Shown: positions 45,772 to 54,189 of the stretch, piece by piece
How the letters are laid out: every line of letters begins with the position of its first letter
Numbering within the stretch: the stretch's first letter is position 1
Source of the DNA: Polyangium spumosum
Lineage (GTDB): Bacteria > Myxococcota_A > Polyangia > Polyangiales > Polyangiaceae
Reading direction: 5' to 3'
Assembly (NCBI RefSeq): GCF_009649845.1
Contig: NZ_WJIE01000003.1
Location: 558,001-622,000 of the forward strand
DNA length: 64,000 nucleotides
Program-made: the position numbers and the translations under genes
Notes under the pieces: model-generated
Database searches by the model: none
What the model was told of the DNA's origin: nothing
What the model saw: the letters and a program-made list of their open reading frames with translations, nothing else

Positions 45772-46437
45772 TCAGAAATACGGCCGGAAGAGCACCATCC
45801 CGAAGGGCGCGGTGGTGTAGTTGCCTCCGCCGAACGTCTGCGCCTGGGCGCCGGCTTCGAGGGCGACGCCGACGACGTCGACGATCCGGAGCCGATACCC
45901 GAGCCGCCCCGCGCCGCCGAAGCCGTAGGTCGAGTCGACCCCCCAGAGCCACGCGAGCCCCGCCGTGGCGCCGATGTAAAGGCCGTCCTTGCCAAAGGGG
46001 GTGAACTCGACGCGGGGTCCGAGCGTGCCGAATATCGCCGTCGTGTCCTTCACCCAACCGCCGACGGGGTGCTGGCAATCCGAGCAGCCGGCTTGCGGCG
46101 CGAGGCCCGGGTCGAACTCCGAGAAGGGCCCGGCGCGCCCCATGTCCTTCTCGATGCTGAGCAGCTCGAAGCCGATCATGAGCTTGTCGTTCACGCTGTA
46201 GCCCGCGTGCAGGCCGAGCGTCGCGGCCATGTACTGCGTGGGGATCACGGACGACACGCGCACCGTCTGGTAGGCGACGCCGCCCGAGAGACCGACGTGG
46301 AACGGGCGGGGCTTCGCGGGCACGACCGGCGCGTCCGGAGCCGGCTCCTCGGCGCTCGCGGCGGAGGCCGTCACGAGGGTCGCGAGGAGCGCGAGTGTCG
46401 AGGCGAGGAAACGGGGATTCGAGGGGGAGATTCGCAT
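45772..46437 (-). CDS. Outer-membrane beta-barrel protein
   Basis: 221 residues with a Sec signal peptide ([19 protein letters not shown]). The mature protein shows alternating amphipathic strands ([53 protein letters not shown]) and ends in Phe (GMVLFRPYF), the recognition signal for the BAM complex. A short Cys-containing loop (AGCSDCQHP) is present. It is probably an 8-10-strand barrel. It is divergent from the S9 peptidase gene, and the region between them carries three TTGCGCAA palindromes. Confidence 0.8.
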   Translation of the reverse strand: MRISPSNPRFLASTLALLATLVTASAASAEEPAPDAPVVPAKPRPFHVGLSGGVAYQTVRVSSVIPTQYMAATLGLHAGYSVNDKLMIGFELLSIEKDMGRAGPFSEFDPGLAPQAGCSDCQHPVGGWVKDTTAIFGTLGPRVEFTPFGKDGLYIGATAGLAWLWGVDSTYGFGGAGRLGYRLRIVDVVGVALEAGAQAQTFGGGNYTTAPFGMVLFRPYF

Positions 46438-46783
46438 GCAGTTACCTGACCTGTACCGCGGGGTCCTCTTCGGGGACGCGCATCCTGGCCGTCCCCTGGC
46501 TTCGTCCGGTCGAACGGCAATGAACGTGCCCGACCCCCGAGGCGCCAGAACGCCCCGGGAACGACCCGAGACCCTGCTCCCGGTTGCGCAAATTGTGAAG
46601 CACGTGTTGCGCAATTCGCGCAAGCCCCTCCCGCGCCCGTTGCGCAATCCGGTGAGACCGTGGCTGGCATCACATCCGCTCACGTTCGGCCTGACGTGTC
46701 GTCTGCCTGGGCGTGGTCGCTCGCGTGGTTTTTCCCGCGGCGATGGTATACGTTGCGCGCCACTCTCCCGGGAAGAAACCACG
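46438..46783. other. Divergent intergenic region between outer-membrane protein and S9 peptidase genes
   Basis: 346 bp with no gene. It contains three TTGCGCAA palindromes (46584-46647) and a partial fourth TTGCGC at 46753-46758. A TGGTATACG stretch (46744-46752) 32 bp before the peptidase ATG resembles an extended -10 element, but I see no matching -35 hexamer. Confidence 0.7.
46583..46647. promoter_or_regulatory. Three copies of GTTGCGCAA (palindromic core TTGCGCAA), likely operator
   Basis: GTTGCGCAA occurs at 46583-46591, 46606-46614 and 46639-46647, all in the same orientation. Its 8-bp core TTGCGCAA is a perfect palindrome. Start-to-start distances are 23 and 33 bp, roughly two and three helical turns, so a protein could occupy one DNA face. 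The middle copy continues into TTCGCGCAA, a near-copy. The position between two divergent genes suggests an operator. Confidence 0.6.
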
Positions 46784-48970
46784 ATGTCCCCTTCTGAAAT
46801 CGACGCCCCGCTGGCCCAGGCCGCCCAGGGCACGCTCGCCGCGGAAGAGGTCGCCCGCCACCCGCTGCCTGGCATGGCGATCCCCGATCAGGTGGCGTTC
46901 AGCCCCGACGATCGCCTGATCACCTACCTCCGGAGCCCCGAGCGCAGCCTCGTGCGGCAGCTCTTCGTCTTCGATCCGGCGACGGGAGAGGAGAAGCTCT
47001 TCGTCTCGCCGCCCGACGGCGGCACCACGGAGGAGAACGTCTCGCTCGCGGAGGCGCTGCGGCGCGAGCGGCTGCGCCAGCGGGAGATCGGCGTCACCAC
47101 GTACACCTGGGCCACGCGGGCGAGCCGCGTGCTCGTGCCCATCAAAGGCGAGCTTTACGTGCAAGACGGGCCCGGCGCCCCGCTTCGCAAGCTCGTCGCG
47201 GCCGGCGGCGCGCCGATCCTCGACCCGCAGCTCTCGCCCGACGGCGCGGCGGTCGCGTTCGTCCGCGACGCGGAGCTCCACGTGGTCGACGCGCGGGGCG
47301 GCGAGCCGCGGCAGATCACCTCGGGCGCGCGGGGCACGGGCAAGACGCACGGCCTCGCCGAATTCGTCGCGCAGGAGGAGATGTCGCGGCACCACGGGTA
47401 CTGGTGGTCGACCGACGGGAAATGGCTCGCGTTCACCGAGGTCGACGAGACCCATATCCCCATTTATCGTATCGTCCACCAGGGCAAGGCCCAGGTCGGC
47501 GCCGAGGCGGAGGAGGACCACCATTACCCCTTCGCGGGCCGGGAGAACGCCCGCGTGCGCCTCGGCGTCGTCTCCGCGTCGGGCGGCGAGCCCGTCTGGA
47601 TGGATACCTCGTACGGCGAGGAGGTGTACCTCGCCCGCGTCCATTGGCTCTCGGGCGGCAGGCTCGCGGCCGAGCTCCAGAATCGGGCCCAGACCTGGCT
47701 CGAGCTCGTGGTCTTCGACCTCGCGACGGGCGCGCGCAGGCGCCTCTTGCGCGAGGAGACGAGCGTCTGGATCAACCTGCACGACCTCCTGCGCCCGCTC
47801 GCGGACGGCGGCTTTGTATGGGCCTCGGAGCGGACGGGGTACCGGCACCTGTATCGATACGACCGCGACGGGAACCTCGTCGCCGCGCTGACGAGCGGGG
47901 CGTGGATGGTCGACGACGTCCGCGGCGTCGACGAGAAGAACGGGATCGTCTATTTCACGGCCACGGCCGCGGACCCGCGCGAGAGCCACCTCCATGCCGT
48001 GCCCCTCGGCGGCGGCGAGATGCGGCGCATCACCACCGAGCCTGGGATCCACGCGGTCACCTGCGATCATGCGTGCAAGCGATTCGTCGACGTGTATCAC
48101 GCGACAAACCGCCCCCCCACGGTGAAGCTCCGGTCGATCGAGGACGGGGCCGTGCTCGCCACGATTCACGACGAGACGGATCCTCGTATCGAGGCGCTCG
48201 GGCTCACGCCGCCCGAGCTCGTCTCCCTCACCTCGCGTGACGGCGAGACGCTCTACGGCGCGCTCTATCGCCCCCCGGCGCATTTCGGCAAGGGGCCCTT
48301 CCCGACGATCGTCTACGTGTATGGCGGTCCGCACGTACAGCTCGTGACGAACGGCTGGAACATGACCGTCACCATGCGCCCGCAATGGCTGCGCAGCCTC
48401 GGGTATCTCGTGTTCATGCTCGACAACCGCGGCAGCGCGCGGCGCGGGCTCTCCTTCGAGGGCGCGATCAAGCACCGCATGGGCTCGGTCGAGGTCGACG
48501 ATCAGGTCGATGGCGTGCGCTTCCTCGTCGCGAACGGGCTCGCGGATCCGGCGCGCGTCGGCGTGTATGGCTGGAGCTACGGCGGCTACATGGCCGCGAT
48601 GTGCCTCGCGCGCGCGCCCGAGACCTTCAAGGTCGCCGTCTCCGGCGCGCCCGTCACGCACTGGGACGGCTACGACACCCATTACACCGAGCGTTACATG
48701 GGCACGCCGTCCGAGAACCCGCGCGGCTACGAGGAGAGCAGCGTGATGCGCCACGTCGAGGGCATCCGCGGCAAGCTCATGCTCGTGCACGGCCTCATCG
48801 ACGAGAATGTTCATTTCCGACACACGGCGCGCCTCGTCAACGCCATGATCGGCGCCCGCAAGCCCTACGACCTCCTGCTCTTCCCCGACGAGCGCCACAT
48901 GCCCCGCAGGCCCGCCGATCGGATCTACATGGAAGAGCTCATCCGCGACTACTTCGTTCGCAACCTCTGA
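46784..48970 (+). CDS. S9 family (dipeptidyl peptidase IV-like) serine peptidase
   Basis: 728 residues from the ATG at 46784. The N-terminal beta-propeller (about 30-460) has the DPPIV-type segments [17 protein letters not shown] and [17 protein letters not shown]. The alpha/beta-hydrolase domain carries the catalytic triad: Ser598 (GWSYGGYM), Asp673 ([10 protein letters not shown]) and His705 (DERHMPRR). DPPIV-type enzymes remove X-Pro or X-Ala dipeptides from peptide N-termini. No signal peptide is visible, so a cytoplasmic role in peptide use is likely. A longer frame extends upstream, but it lacks conserved sequence and would cross the operator region. Confidence 0.94.
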   Translation: MSPSEIDAPLAQAAQGTLAAEEVARHPLPGMAIPDQVAFSPDDRLITYLRSPERSLVRQLFVFDPATGEEKLFVSPPDGGTTEENVSLAEALRRERLRQREIGVTTYTWATRASRVLVPIKGELYVQDGPGAPLRKLVAAGGAPILDPQLSPDGAAVAFVRDAELHVVDARGGEPRQITSGARGTGKTHGLAEFVAQEEMSRHHGYWWSTDGKWLAFTEVDETHIPIYRIVHQGKAQVGAEAEEDHHYPFAGRENARVRLGVVSASGGEPVWMDTSYGEEVYLARVHWLSGGRLAAELQNRAQTWLELVVFDLATGARRRLLREETSVWINLHDLLRPLADGGFVWASERTGYRHLYRYDRDGNLVAALTSGAWMVDDVRGVDEKNGIVYFTATAADPRESHLHAVPLGGGEMRRITTEPGIHAVTCDHACKRFVDVYHATNRPPTVKLRSIEDGAVLATIHDETDPRIEALGLTPPELVSLTSRDGETLYGALYRPPAHFGKGPFPTIVYVYGGPHVQLVTNGWNMTVTMRPQWLRSLGYLVFMLDNRGSARRGLSFEGAIKHRMGSVEVDDQVDGVRFLVANGLADPARVGVYGWSYGGYMAAMCLARAPETFKVAVSGAPVTHWDGYDTHYTERYMGTPSENPRGYEESSVMRHVEGIRGKLMLVHGLIDENVHFRHTARLVNAMIGARKPYDLLLFPDERHMPRRPADRIYMEELIRDYFVRNL

Positions 48971-49030
48971 GTTGTACTTCACAAACGAGGGACGCAGACA
49001 CCCACGTCGACGGGTGACTTGCGCTTCTTC

Positions 49031-49059
49031 TTGACATCTCGGTCTTCCCTTTCTAGAAC
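49031..49059 (+). promoter_or_regulatory. Sigma-70-type promoter for the heme-uptake operon
   Basis: A perfect -35 TTGACA (49031-49036), a 17-bp spacer and -10 TAGAAC (49054-49059; four of six match TATAAT). It lies 25 bp before the chosen receptor start and immediately upstream of the 15-bp palindrome, which would cover the transcription start. Confidence 0.7.
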
Positions 49060-49060
49060 T

Positions 49061-49075
49061 TGAAAGTCACTTTCA
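49061..49075. promoter_or_regulatory. 15-bp palindrome (TGAAAGT-C-ACTTTCA), likely repressor operator
   Basis: Two perfect 7-bp arms around one base. It begins 2 bp after the -10 hexamer, so a bound repressor would block initiation. A further ACTTTCA half-site occurs at 49089-49095, 20 bp after the right arm begins. An iron- or heme-responsive regulator is likely from the genes controlled, but the sequence is not a canonical Fur box. Confidence 0.65.
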
Positions 49076-49083
49076 TCTACGCG

Positions 49084-51078
49084 ATGAGACTTTCAACCCT
49101 GCGCCTCCTCGTTCTCGGGGCCTCGCTGCTGCCTGCGGCGGCGGCGCGCGCCGAGGCGCCGGCTCCGGGCGGCGACGAGAAGGAGACCGAGGTCGTCGTC
49201 ACGGGGACGCGCACGCCCGAGCAGAGCCAGCGGTCCACCGTGCGTGTCGACGTGGTCACCCGCGAGGAGGCCGAGCGGCGCGGCGCGACGAACGTGGCCG
49301 AGGCCATCGCGGGGCAGCCCGGCGTCCAGATCAACCCGGCGGCCTACGGCGACATCGGCAACCCGAGCGCCATCCAGATCCAGGGCCTCGACCGGCAACG
49401 CGTGCTCATCCTCGAGGACGGCGAGCGCGTCATCGGCGACGTCGGCGGCGCGATCGACCTCTCCCGCATGCCCCTCTCGGACGTCGCACGCGTCGAGGTC
49501 GTCGCGGGGCCGATGAGCTCGCTTTATGGCACGAGCGCCATCGGCGGCGTCGTCAATGTCGTCACGGGACAACCTCTCGCGCCGGGCTTCAGCGGGCGGG
49601 CCCGGCTCGAGGGCCGGAGTCGCCGCGGCGTGATCGCGCAGGGGAATGCCTCCTGGCGGGGCGAGCGGGCGTGGGCCACGCTCGACGGCAATTTCTTCCG
49701 CACGGACGGCGTCTCGCTGCTCGAAGATTCGGTCGACCTCGCGATGCCCTCCCGATTGCAGGGAATGCTGGGGCTCCGGGTCGGCGGTAAGCTCGGGCGC
49801 CGCATGCGCCTCCAGGGCCGCATGCGCTGGATCCACGACGCCTCCGAGGGCCGGCAGAGCCAGGTCGTCCCGGGCCTCGGGACCTACCGGATCGACCTGC
49901 CGCAACGCACGGATCGATTCACGCTCCACCTCGTCGAGCTCGTCGAGCTCGGGCGTGGATCGAGCCTGCGCCTCGCGCTCGGGCAACAATGGGCGTTCGA
50001 CACGACCCGGAAAGACCGATTCGAGTCCCCGCTCGACGAGTCCCGCGACCGGAGGGCCTCGCTCTCCAGCCTGGAGGCGACGGGCACGTTCGCCGACGGC
50101 CGGAGGACGTGGGTCGTGGGCATGCGGGCCGAGGTGGAGAAGCTCTCGCAATCGCTGACGAAGGTGGAGCTCGTCGGCGGCGACGTGCAATCACGCACCG
50201 CCGACGAGCTCGTCCCCGTCACGCTCGGCAGCGTCGCCGGTTATGCCCAGCTCGGCTGGAGGCTCCTCGATTCGCTCACGCTGCTCGCGGGCGGCCGCGC
50301 CGAGATGCACCTGCGTTATGGCGGGGTCGCCGTCCCGCGGCTCGCGCTCGCGTACCAGCCGACGGAGAACGTGACCGTCCGGGCCTCGGTCGGGCGCGGG
50401 TTTCGCGCGCCCGCGGCGAAGGAGATCGGGTTCGCCTTCGATCACGGCGCGCTCGGGTATCGTGTGCTCGGCAATCCGGATCTCGGCCCGGAGACGTCGT
50501 GGGGCACGAGCGGGGACGTGAGCTTCAAATCCAGGGCGGGCCTGCTCTTGCGCGGCAGCGTCTTCGCGAACTGGATCGACGGCCTCATCGACATCGACAT
50601 CCGGCCCGCCGCGAGCCAGGGCGGCGTCGACGATTACACCTACCGCAACATCGGCCGCGCGCGCACGTTCGGCGCGCAGATCGACGGCGCCGTCACGCTC
50701 TCCCGCGTCCTTCGCGCCGAGGCGGGGTATTCGTATCTATGGACGCGGGACGACGAGAACCTGCGCCCGCTCGAAGGGCGCCCGCCGCACACCGTGGTGA
50801 CGGCGCTCCGGGCCGAGCTCCCGCTCCGGATCGAGCTCGTGCTCCGGTATCGAATGGTCACCGACGCCTTCCTCGACGAGGGCCTGCGTACGCCTGGTTT
50901 CCAGACGATCGACGCGCGGATCGCCCGCCCCGTCGTCGGCGGCTTCCGCGCTTATGCCGGCGTGCTCAATGCGCTCGGCGTGCAAAAAGATCCCGGCCGG
51001 CTGGGCGACCAGCGGCCCGTGCAGGGGCGAACCCTTTATCTAGGCCTCACGGCCGACCTTCCCGCGGAGGAACCATGA
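49084..51078 (+). CDS. TonB-dependent receptor, HmuR-like heme receptor
   Basis: 664 residues from the ATG at 49084, which gives a proper signal peptide (MRLSTLRLLVLGASLLPAAA); an upstream TTG at 49060 would lie inside the operator. A TonB box (TEVVVTGTR) and plug domain (NVAEAIAGQPGVQINPAAYG, VEVVAGPMSSLYGTSAIGGV) precede the 22-strand barrel. The heme-receptor signature FRAP, a nearby His (FAFDHGALGY) and NPDL are present, as in HmuR/HemR receptors. It is followed by an overlapping HmuY-like gene, as in heme-uptake loci. No TonB or ABC importer genes are nearby. Confidence 0.9.
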   Translation: MRLSTLRLLVLGASLLPAAAARAEAPAPGGDEKETEVVVTGTRTPEQSQRSTVRVDVVTREEAERRGATNVAEAIAGQPGVQINPAAYGDIGNPSAIQIQGLDRQRVLILEDGERVIGDVGGAIDLSRMPLSDVARVEVVAGPMSSLYGTSAIGGVVNVVTGQPLAPGFSGRARLEGRSRRGVIAQGNASWRGERAWATLDGNFFRTDGVSLLEDSVDLAMPSRLQGMLGLRVGGKLGRRMRLQGRMRWIHDASEGRQSQVVPGLGTYRIDLPQRTDRFTLHLVELVELGRGSSLRLALGQQWAFDTTRKDRFESPLDESRDRRASLSSLEATGTFADGRRTWVVGMRAEVEKLSQSLTKVELVGGDVQSRTADELVPVTLGSVAGYAQLGWRLLDSLTLLAGGRAEMHLRYGGVAVPRLALAYQPTENVTVRASVGRGFRAPAAKEIGFAFDHGALGYRVLGNPDLGPETSWGTSGDVSFKSRAGLLLRGSVFANWIDGLIDIDIRPAASQGGVDDYTYRNIGRARTFGAQIDGAVTLSRVLRAEAGYSYLWTRDDENLRPLEGRPPHTVVTALRAELPLRIELVLRYRMVTDAFLDEGLRTPGFQTIDARIARPVVGGFRAYAGVLNALGVQKDPGRLGDQRPVQGRTLYLGLTADLPAEEP

Positions 51079-52181
51079 ATCGATCCCTTTTTGCCGCGTC
51101 TCTTCTCTTCGTCCTTTGCGCCTGCAGCGAGGAGGTGGGCAAACCCCCGACCACCGTCGATCCACGAGATGGCGACCCCGGCGCGACGCTCGAGGTCCCC
51201 GTGCCCGCCGAAGGGCGCGTGTTCGTGTCGCTCGAAAACCCCGAAATCGTCACGCCCGCAGACGACGGCTCGTCCTCGTCAGACTGGGACCTCGCGTTCG
51301 AGAAATACGACGTCTTCACGAACAGCGGCGCGTCCGGGCCCGGGGAGGGCGGGGCGTTCGGGCCGCTCGACGCTTCGACCTACGACGAGGGGATCGCGCC
51401 GGCGATCCCCTTCCTGACGAAGGACGAATCGGGCGGCGCGTTCCGCGATTTCTGGGCGTACGACCCGACCGCCCACGTGCTCTGGGTGCGTTATCACGTC
51501 TTCGGCGTGCGCGACGGTGACAAGCAGTGGAAGGTGCAGATCCTCGGGTATTACGCCGAGCAACAAGGCGCGCCCGTGGCTGCGATCTACCGGCTGCGCT
51601 GGGCCGAGGTGACGTCCGCCGGCGTGGGCGCCACGCAATCGCTCGCAGACCTCGACGGGACCGCGGGAGGCTCGCAGGCGCCCGAGGACGTGGCCAGCGA
51701 ATGCATCGATCTCGGCACGGGCGCGCGCACGAAACATACACCTGCCGAGGCGCTCGCGGCGAACGACTGGCATCTCTGCTTCCGCCGCGCCTCGATCCGC
51801 GTCAATGGCGAGCTCGGCGGCCCGCGCGGGGTGACCGCGGTCGATCTGCACGCGAGCGAGACAAAAGGCGAGACGCTCGACGTCGTGAAGACGCGCACGG
51901 ACGAGACGGAGCTCGCGCGGTTCGACGCGATCGGATATGCCGAGATGTCCGATCCCAAGCTCGTATGGCGCGGCGATCGGGTCTTCAGCGCCTTCACGGA
52001 GTACTGGCTCGATCGGGAGGCGAGCGCGCCCGCGCCGGCGAATTTCTCGTGGCTCGTGCAGTCGGCCGCGGACGGCGCTTCGCGATATCTCCTGGTGTTC
52101 GACCGATTCGACGGCGCGACCGCGGACGGGCCCGGCAAGATCGTCCTGCGCGTCAAGCCCGAGGGGCTCCCGCAAGAGTAG
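51075..52181 (+). CDS. HmuY-family heme-binding lipoprotein
   Basis: 368 residues; the ATG overlaps the receptor stop. Lipoprotein signal ending VLCACSEE (Cys17). The HmuY signature follows: RVFVSLENPEIVTP, then SDWDLAFEKYDVFTNSGASG, FRDFWAYDPTAHVLWVRYHV and, further on, a repeat of beta segments (KQWKVQILGYYAEQ). Characterised HmuY of Porphyromonas is a surface hemophore that hands heme to the TonB receptor HmuR. The C-terminal ~130 residues extend beyond the usual HmuY length. Role here: capturing heme or a related ligand for the receptor. Confidence 0.87.
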   Translation: MNRSLFAASLLFVLCACSEEVGKPPTTVDPRDGDPGATLEVPVPAEGRVFVSLENPEIVTPADDGSSSSDWDLAFEKYDVFTNSGASGPGEGGAFGPLDASTYDEGIAPAIPFLTKDESGGAFRDFWAYDPTAHVLWVRYHVFGVRDGDKQWKVQILGYYAEQQGAPVAAIYRLRWAEVTSAGVGATQSLADLDGTAGGSQAPEDVASECIDLGTGARTKHTPAEALAANDWHLCFRRASIRVNGELGGPRGVTAVDLHASETKGETLDVVKTRTDETELARFDAIGYAEMSDPKLVWRGDRVFSAFTEYWLDREASAPAPANFSWLVQSAADGASRYLLVFDRFDGATADGPGKIVLRVKPEGLPQE

Positions 52182-52196
52182 CTTCGGGCCGCGGGC

Positions 52197-54101
52197 CTAC
52201 TGCGCGCACCTTCCGGCCTCGCCGGGCACGGCGAAGAATCGCGCGGCGTCGAGCTTCTCCGCGCCTGCTCTCCGCGTGATCTCCACGGCCACCGGGTATC
52301 TCTCGCACGAGAGGCGGAAGCTCGCCCGCGTCGCGCCGTCGCCCGCGATCGGCTCACCGATCTGGCAGGCCCCGCGGACCTCCTTCAATCGGGTGAGCGA
52401 CGCCTTCATCTGCCCGAGGTCCACCCCCTCGTCGAAGAGCTCGGCCGCCGCCGCGTCGTCCCATCGATGCAGGAGCCGGACGAGTTTGTCGCCGCCGGAG
52501 GCGAGCGCGCTCGGCGGCGGCAGGACGCCGTGAAACTCGAGGTGCTGGATTCGCGGCGGCCTGGTCGGCGCCAGCGTGAGCGACACGCCGATGAACCCGC
52601 GCTCGCAGCCGAGACGGAGCGCGCCTCGGAGCGCGTTCTCCGCCACGATCGTCCCCTCCTCCCGGCAAGCGCCGTGCGCCGCGCGGAGCGCGTCGAGCTC
52701 GGCCTTCCACGACTCGCGTGGTTTGTCGAGCCAGAGCGAATCCGCGAATACGCGGTCCGCCTCCGCGTCGCTCCATCTCGCGACGAGCCCGACCGCCGCC
52801 TCCTTCGCGGCCACGAGCGCCGCCGAGGGAACGAAGGCGCGCGGCACGAGCGCGCCCGTCGCGTGCAGGCGCCGGAGCACCTCCCGCGCGACCCGCCACA
52901 TGGGCGCGTACGTGAGATTGGACAGGGCGATCACGCCGACGCCGTGGTCCGGGAGCCATTGCATGACCGAACCATACCCGGGCAAACCCCCCGTGTGCCC
53001 GACCCCTCGCGCGAGATCGCACGTCTCGAAGGTCCCGAGCCCGAAGGTGTATCCCGCGGCGCGCACGGACGGCGGCTCGTCCCCGAGCCCCGGCGAGGCC
53101 CAGAGCCCCGTCGCGCGGCCGATCGAGTGCATCTCGCGCAGCGTGCTCCTCCGGACCGGCCCTGCCTCCCGCTCGTCGCGCGGAGGCCACGCCGAGAGGT
53201 GAAATGCCACGTACCGCGCCATGTCGGCGAGCGACGCATGCAGCCCGCCCATGGCCCCGAACGCCCCGTGCGGCAGGCTCGGCTCCGGCGCCAGCTTTTC
53301 GCCCTCCCTCCGATACCCCCGCGCGACGCGGCCTTTCTCGACCATCCGCTCGTCGAGCGCCGTGTGGTTCATCCCGAGCGGCGCGAGGATCCGCGTCCGC
53401 AGGTAATCCGCATACTCCATCCCCGAGGCGTTCGTGACGATACGCCCGAGGATCGCGAAGCCGAGGTTCGAATACTCGAACGTCGAGCCGGGGGACGTCG
53501 AGAAGGGCAAACCTTCACGCAGCAATCGGGAAAACTCGGCCTCGGGCATGCCGAGCTGCCGGTCGCCCCAGGGGTTGTCCTCGGGGAACCCGGCGCCGTG
53601 GCCGAGGAGGTTCCTTATCGTGATCGGCGCCGCGTCGCGCGTGGGATATGCGAGGTTCGCGAGCTCGGGGACGTATTTCGCGGCCGGATCGTCGAGCGAG
53701 AGCTTGCCCTCGTCCCGGAGCCGCAAGATGGCGAGCGCCGTGAAGCTCTTCGTCATCGACGCGATACGGAACACCGAGTCCCGATCGACGGGCGTCTTCG
53801 CCTCGACGTCGGCCAGGCCGAACCCCTTGGCAAACACGAGCTCGCCGTCGATCACGATCCCCACGGCCACGCCGGGCAAACCCCGAAGGGTCATCTCGTC
53901 CGCGACGTACTTCTCGATCCCGGGAAATGCCGCCGCGAGCTTCTCTTTGCGCTGCGGATCGACGAACACCGGCGGCTGCATCACCTGGCGCGCGAACAGC
54001 ATGTCGGGGCCCTCGGCCTTCGCGACGTCGGGCGGCTTCGGGGATCCACACCCCGAAGCGAGGAGCAGAGCGAGGGGAACAATGCGGCGGACGAGCACCA
54101 T
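52197..54101 (-). CDS. Serine beta-lactamase-family (class C-like) lipoprotein hydrolase
   Basis: 634 residues from the ATG at 54101, giving a lipoprotein signal (LALLLASGCGS). The beta-lactamase/transpeptidase-like domain (about 60-400) has Ser115-x-x-Lys118 (RIASMTKSF), the Tyr-x-Asn motif (FEYSNLGFAILG) and HTGG (GHTGGLPGYGS) in place of KTG. These define esterase/peptidase relatives of class C enzymes rather than resistance enzymes. The last ~230 residues form an additional domain with no recognised homology. It converges with the HmuY-like gene. Confidence 0.9.
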   Translation of the reverse strand: MVLVRRIVPLALLLASGCGSPKPPDVAKAEGPDMLFARQVMQPPVFVDPQRKEKLAAAFPGIEKYVADEMTLRGLPGVAVGIVIDGELVFAKGFGLADVEAKTPVDRDSVFRIASMTKSFTALAILRLRDEGKLSLDDPAAKYVPELANLAYPTRDAAPITIRNLLGHGAGFPEDNPWGDRQLGMPEAEFSRLLREGLPFSTSPGSTFEYSNLGFAILGRIVTNASGMEYADYLRTRILAPLGMNHTALDERMVEKGRVARGYRREGEKLAPEPSLPHGAFGAMGGLHASLADMARYVAFHLSAWPPRDEREAGPVRRSTLREMHSIGRATGLWASPGLGDEPPSVRAAGYTFGLGTFETCDLARGVGHTGGLPGYGSVMQWLPDHGVGVIALSNLTYAPMWRVAREVLRRLHATGALVPRAFVPSAALVAAKEAAVGLVARWSDAEADRVFADSLWLDKPRESWKAELDALRAAHGACREEGTIVAENALRGALRLGCERGFIGVSLTLAPTRPPRIQHLEFHGVLPPPSALASGGDKLVRLLHRWDDAAAAELFDEGVDLGQMKASLTRLKEVRGACQIGEPIAGDGATRASFRLSCERYPVAVEITRRAGAEKLDAARFFAVPGEAGRCAQ

Positions 54102-54189
54102 GGCGGGCGCATCTTTGCCCAGCCCGCGCGGCCGTGACAACGAAAAAGCCGCTTTACGCCGGACGGCGCCCGACGTATCCACGCGTGTC

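Noticed and set aside
46436-46783. N-terminal extension of the S9 peptidase back to 46436
   Set aside because: The extra 116 codons are low-quality sequence crossing the TTGCGCAA array and the upstream gene start; homology to DPPIV begins only after the ATG at 46784.
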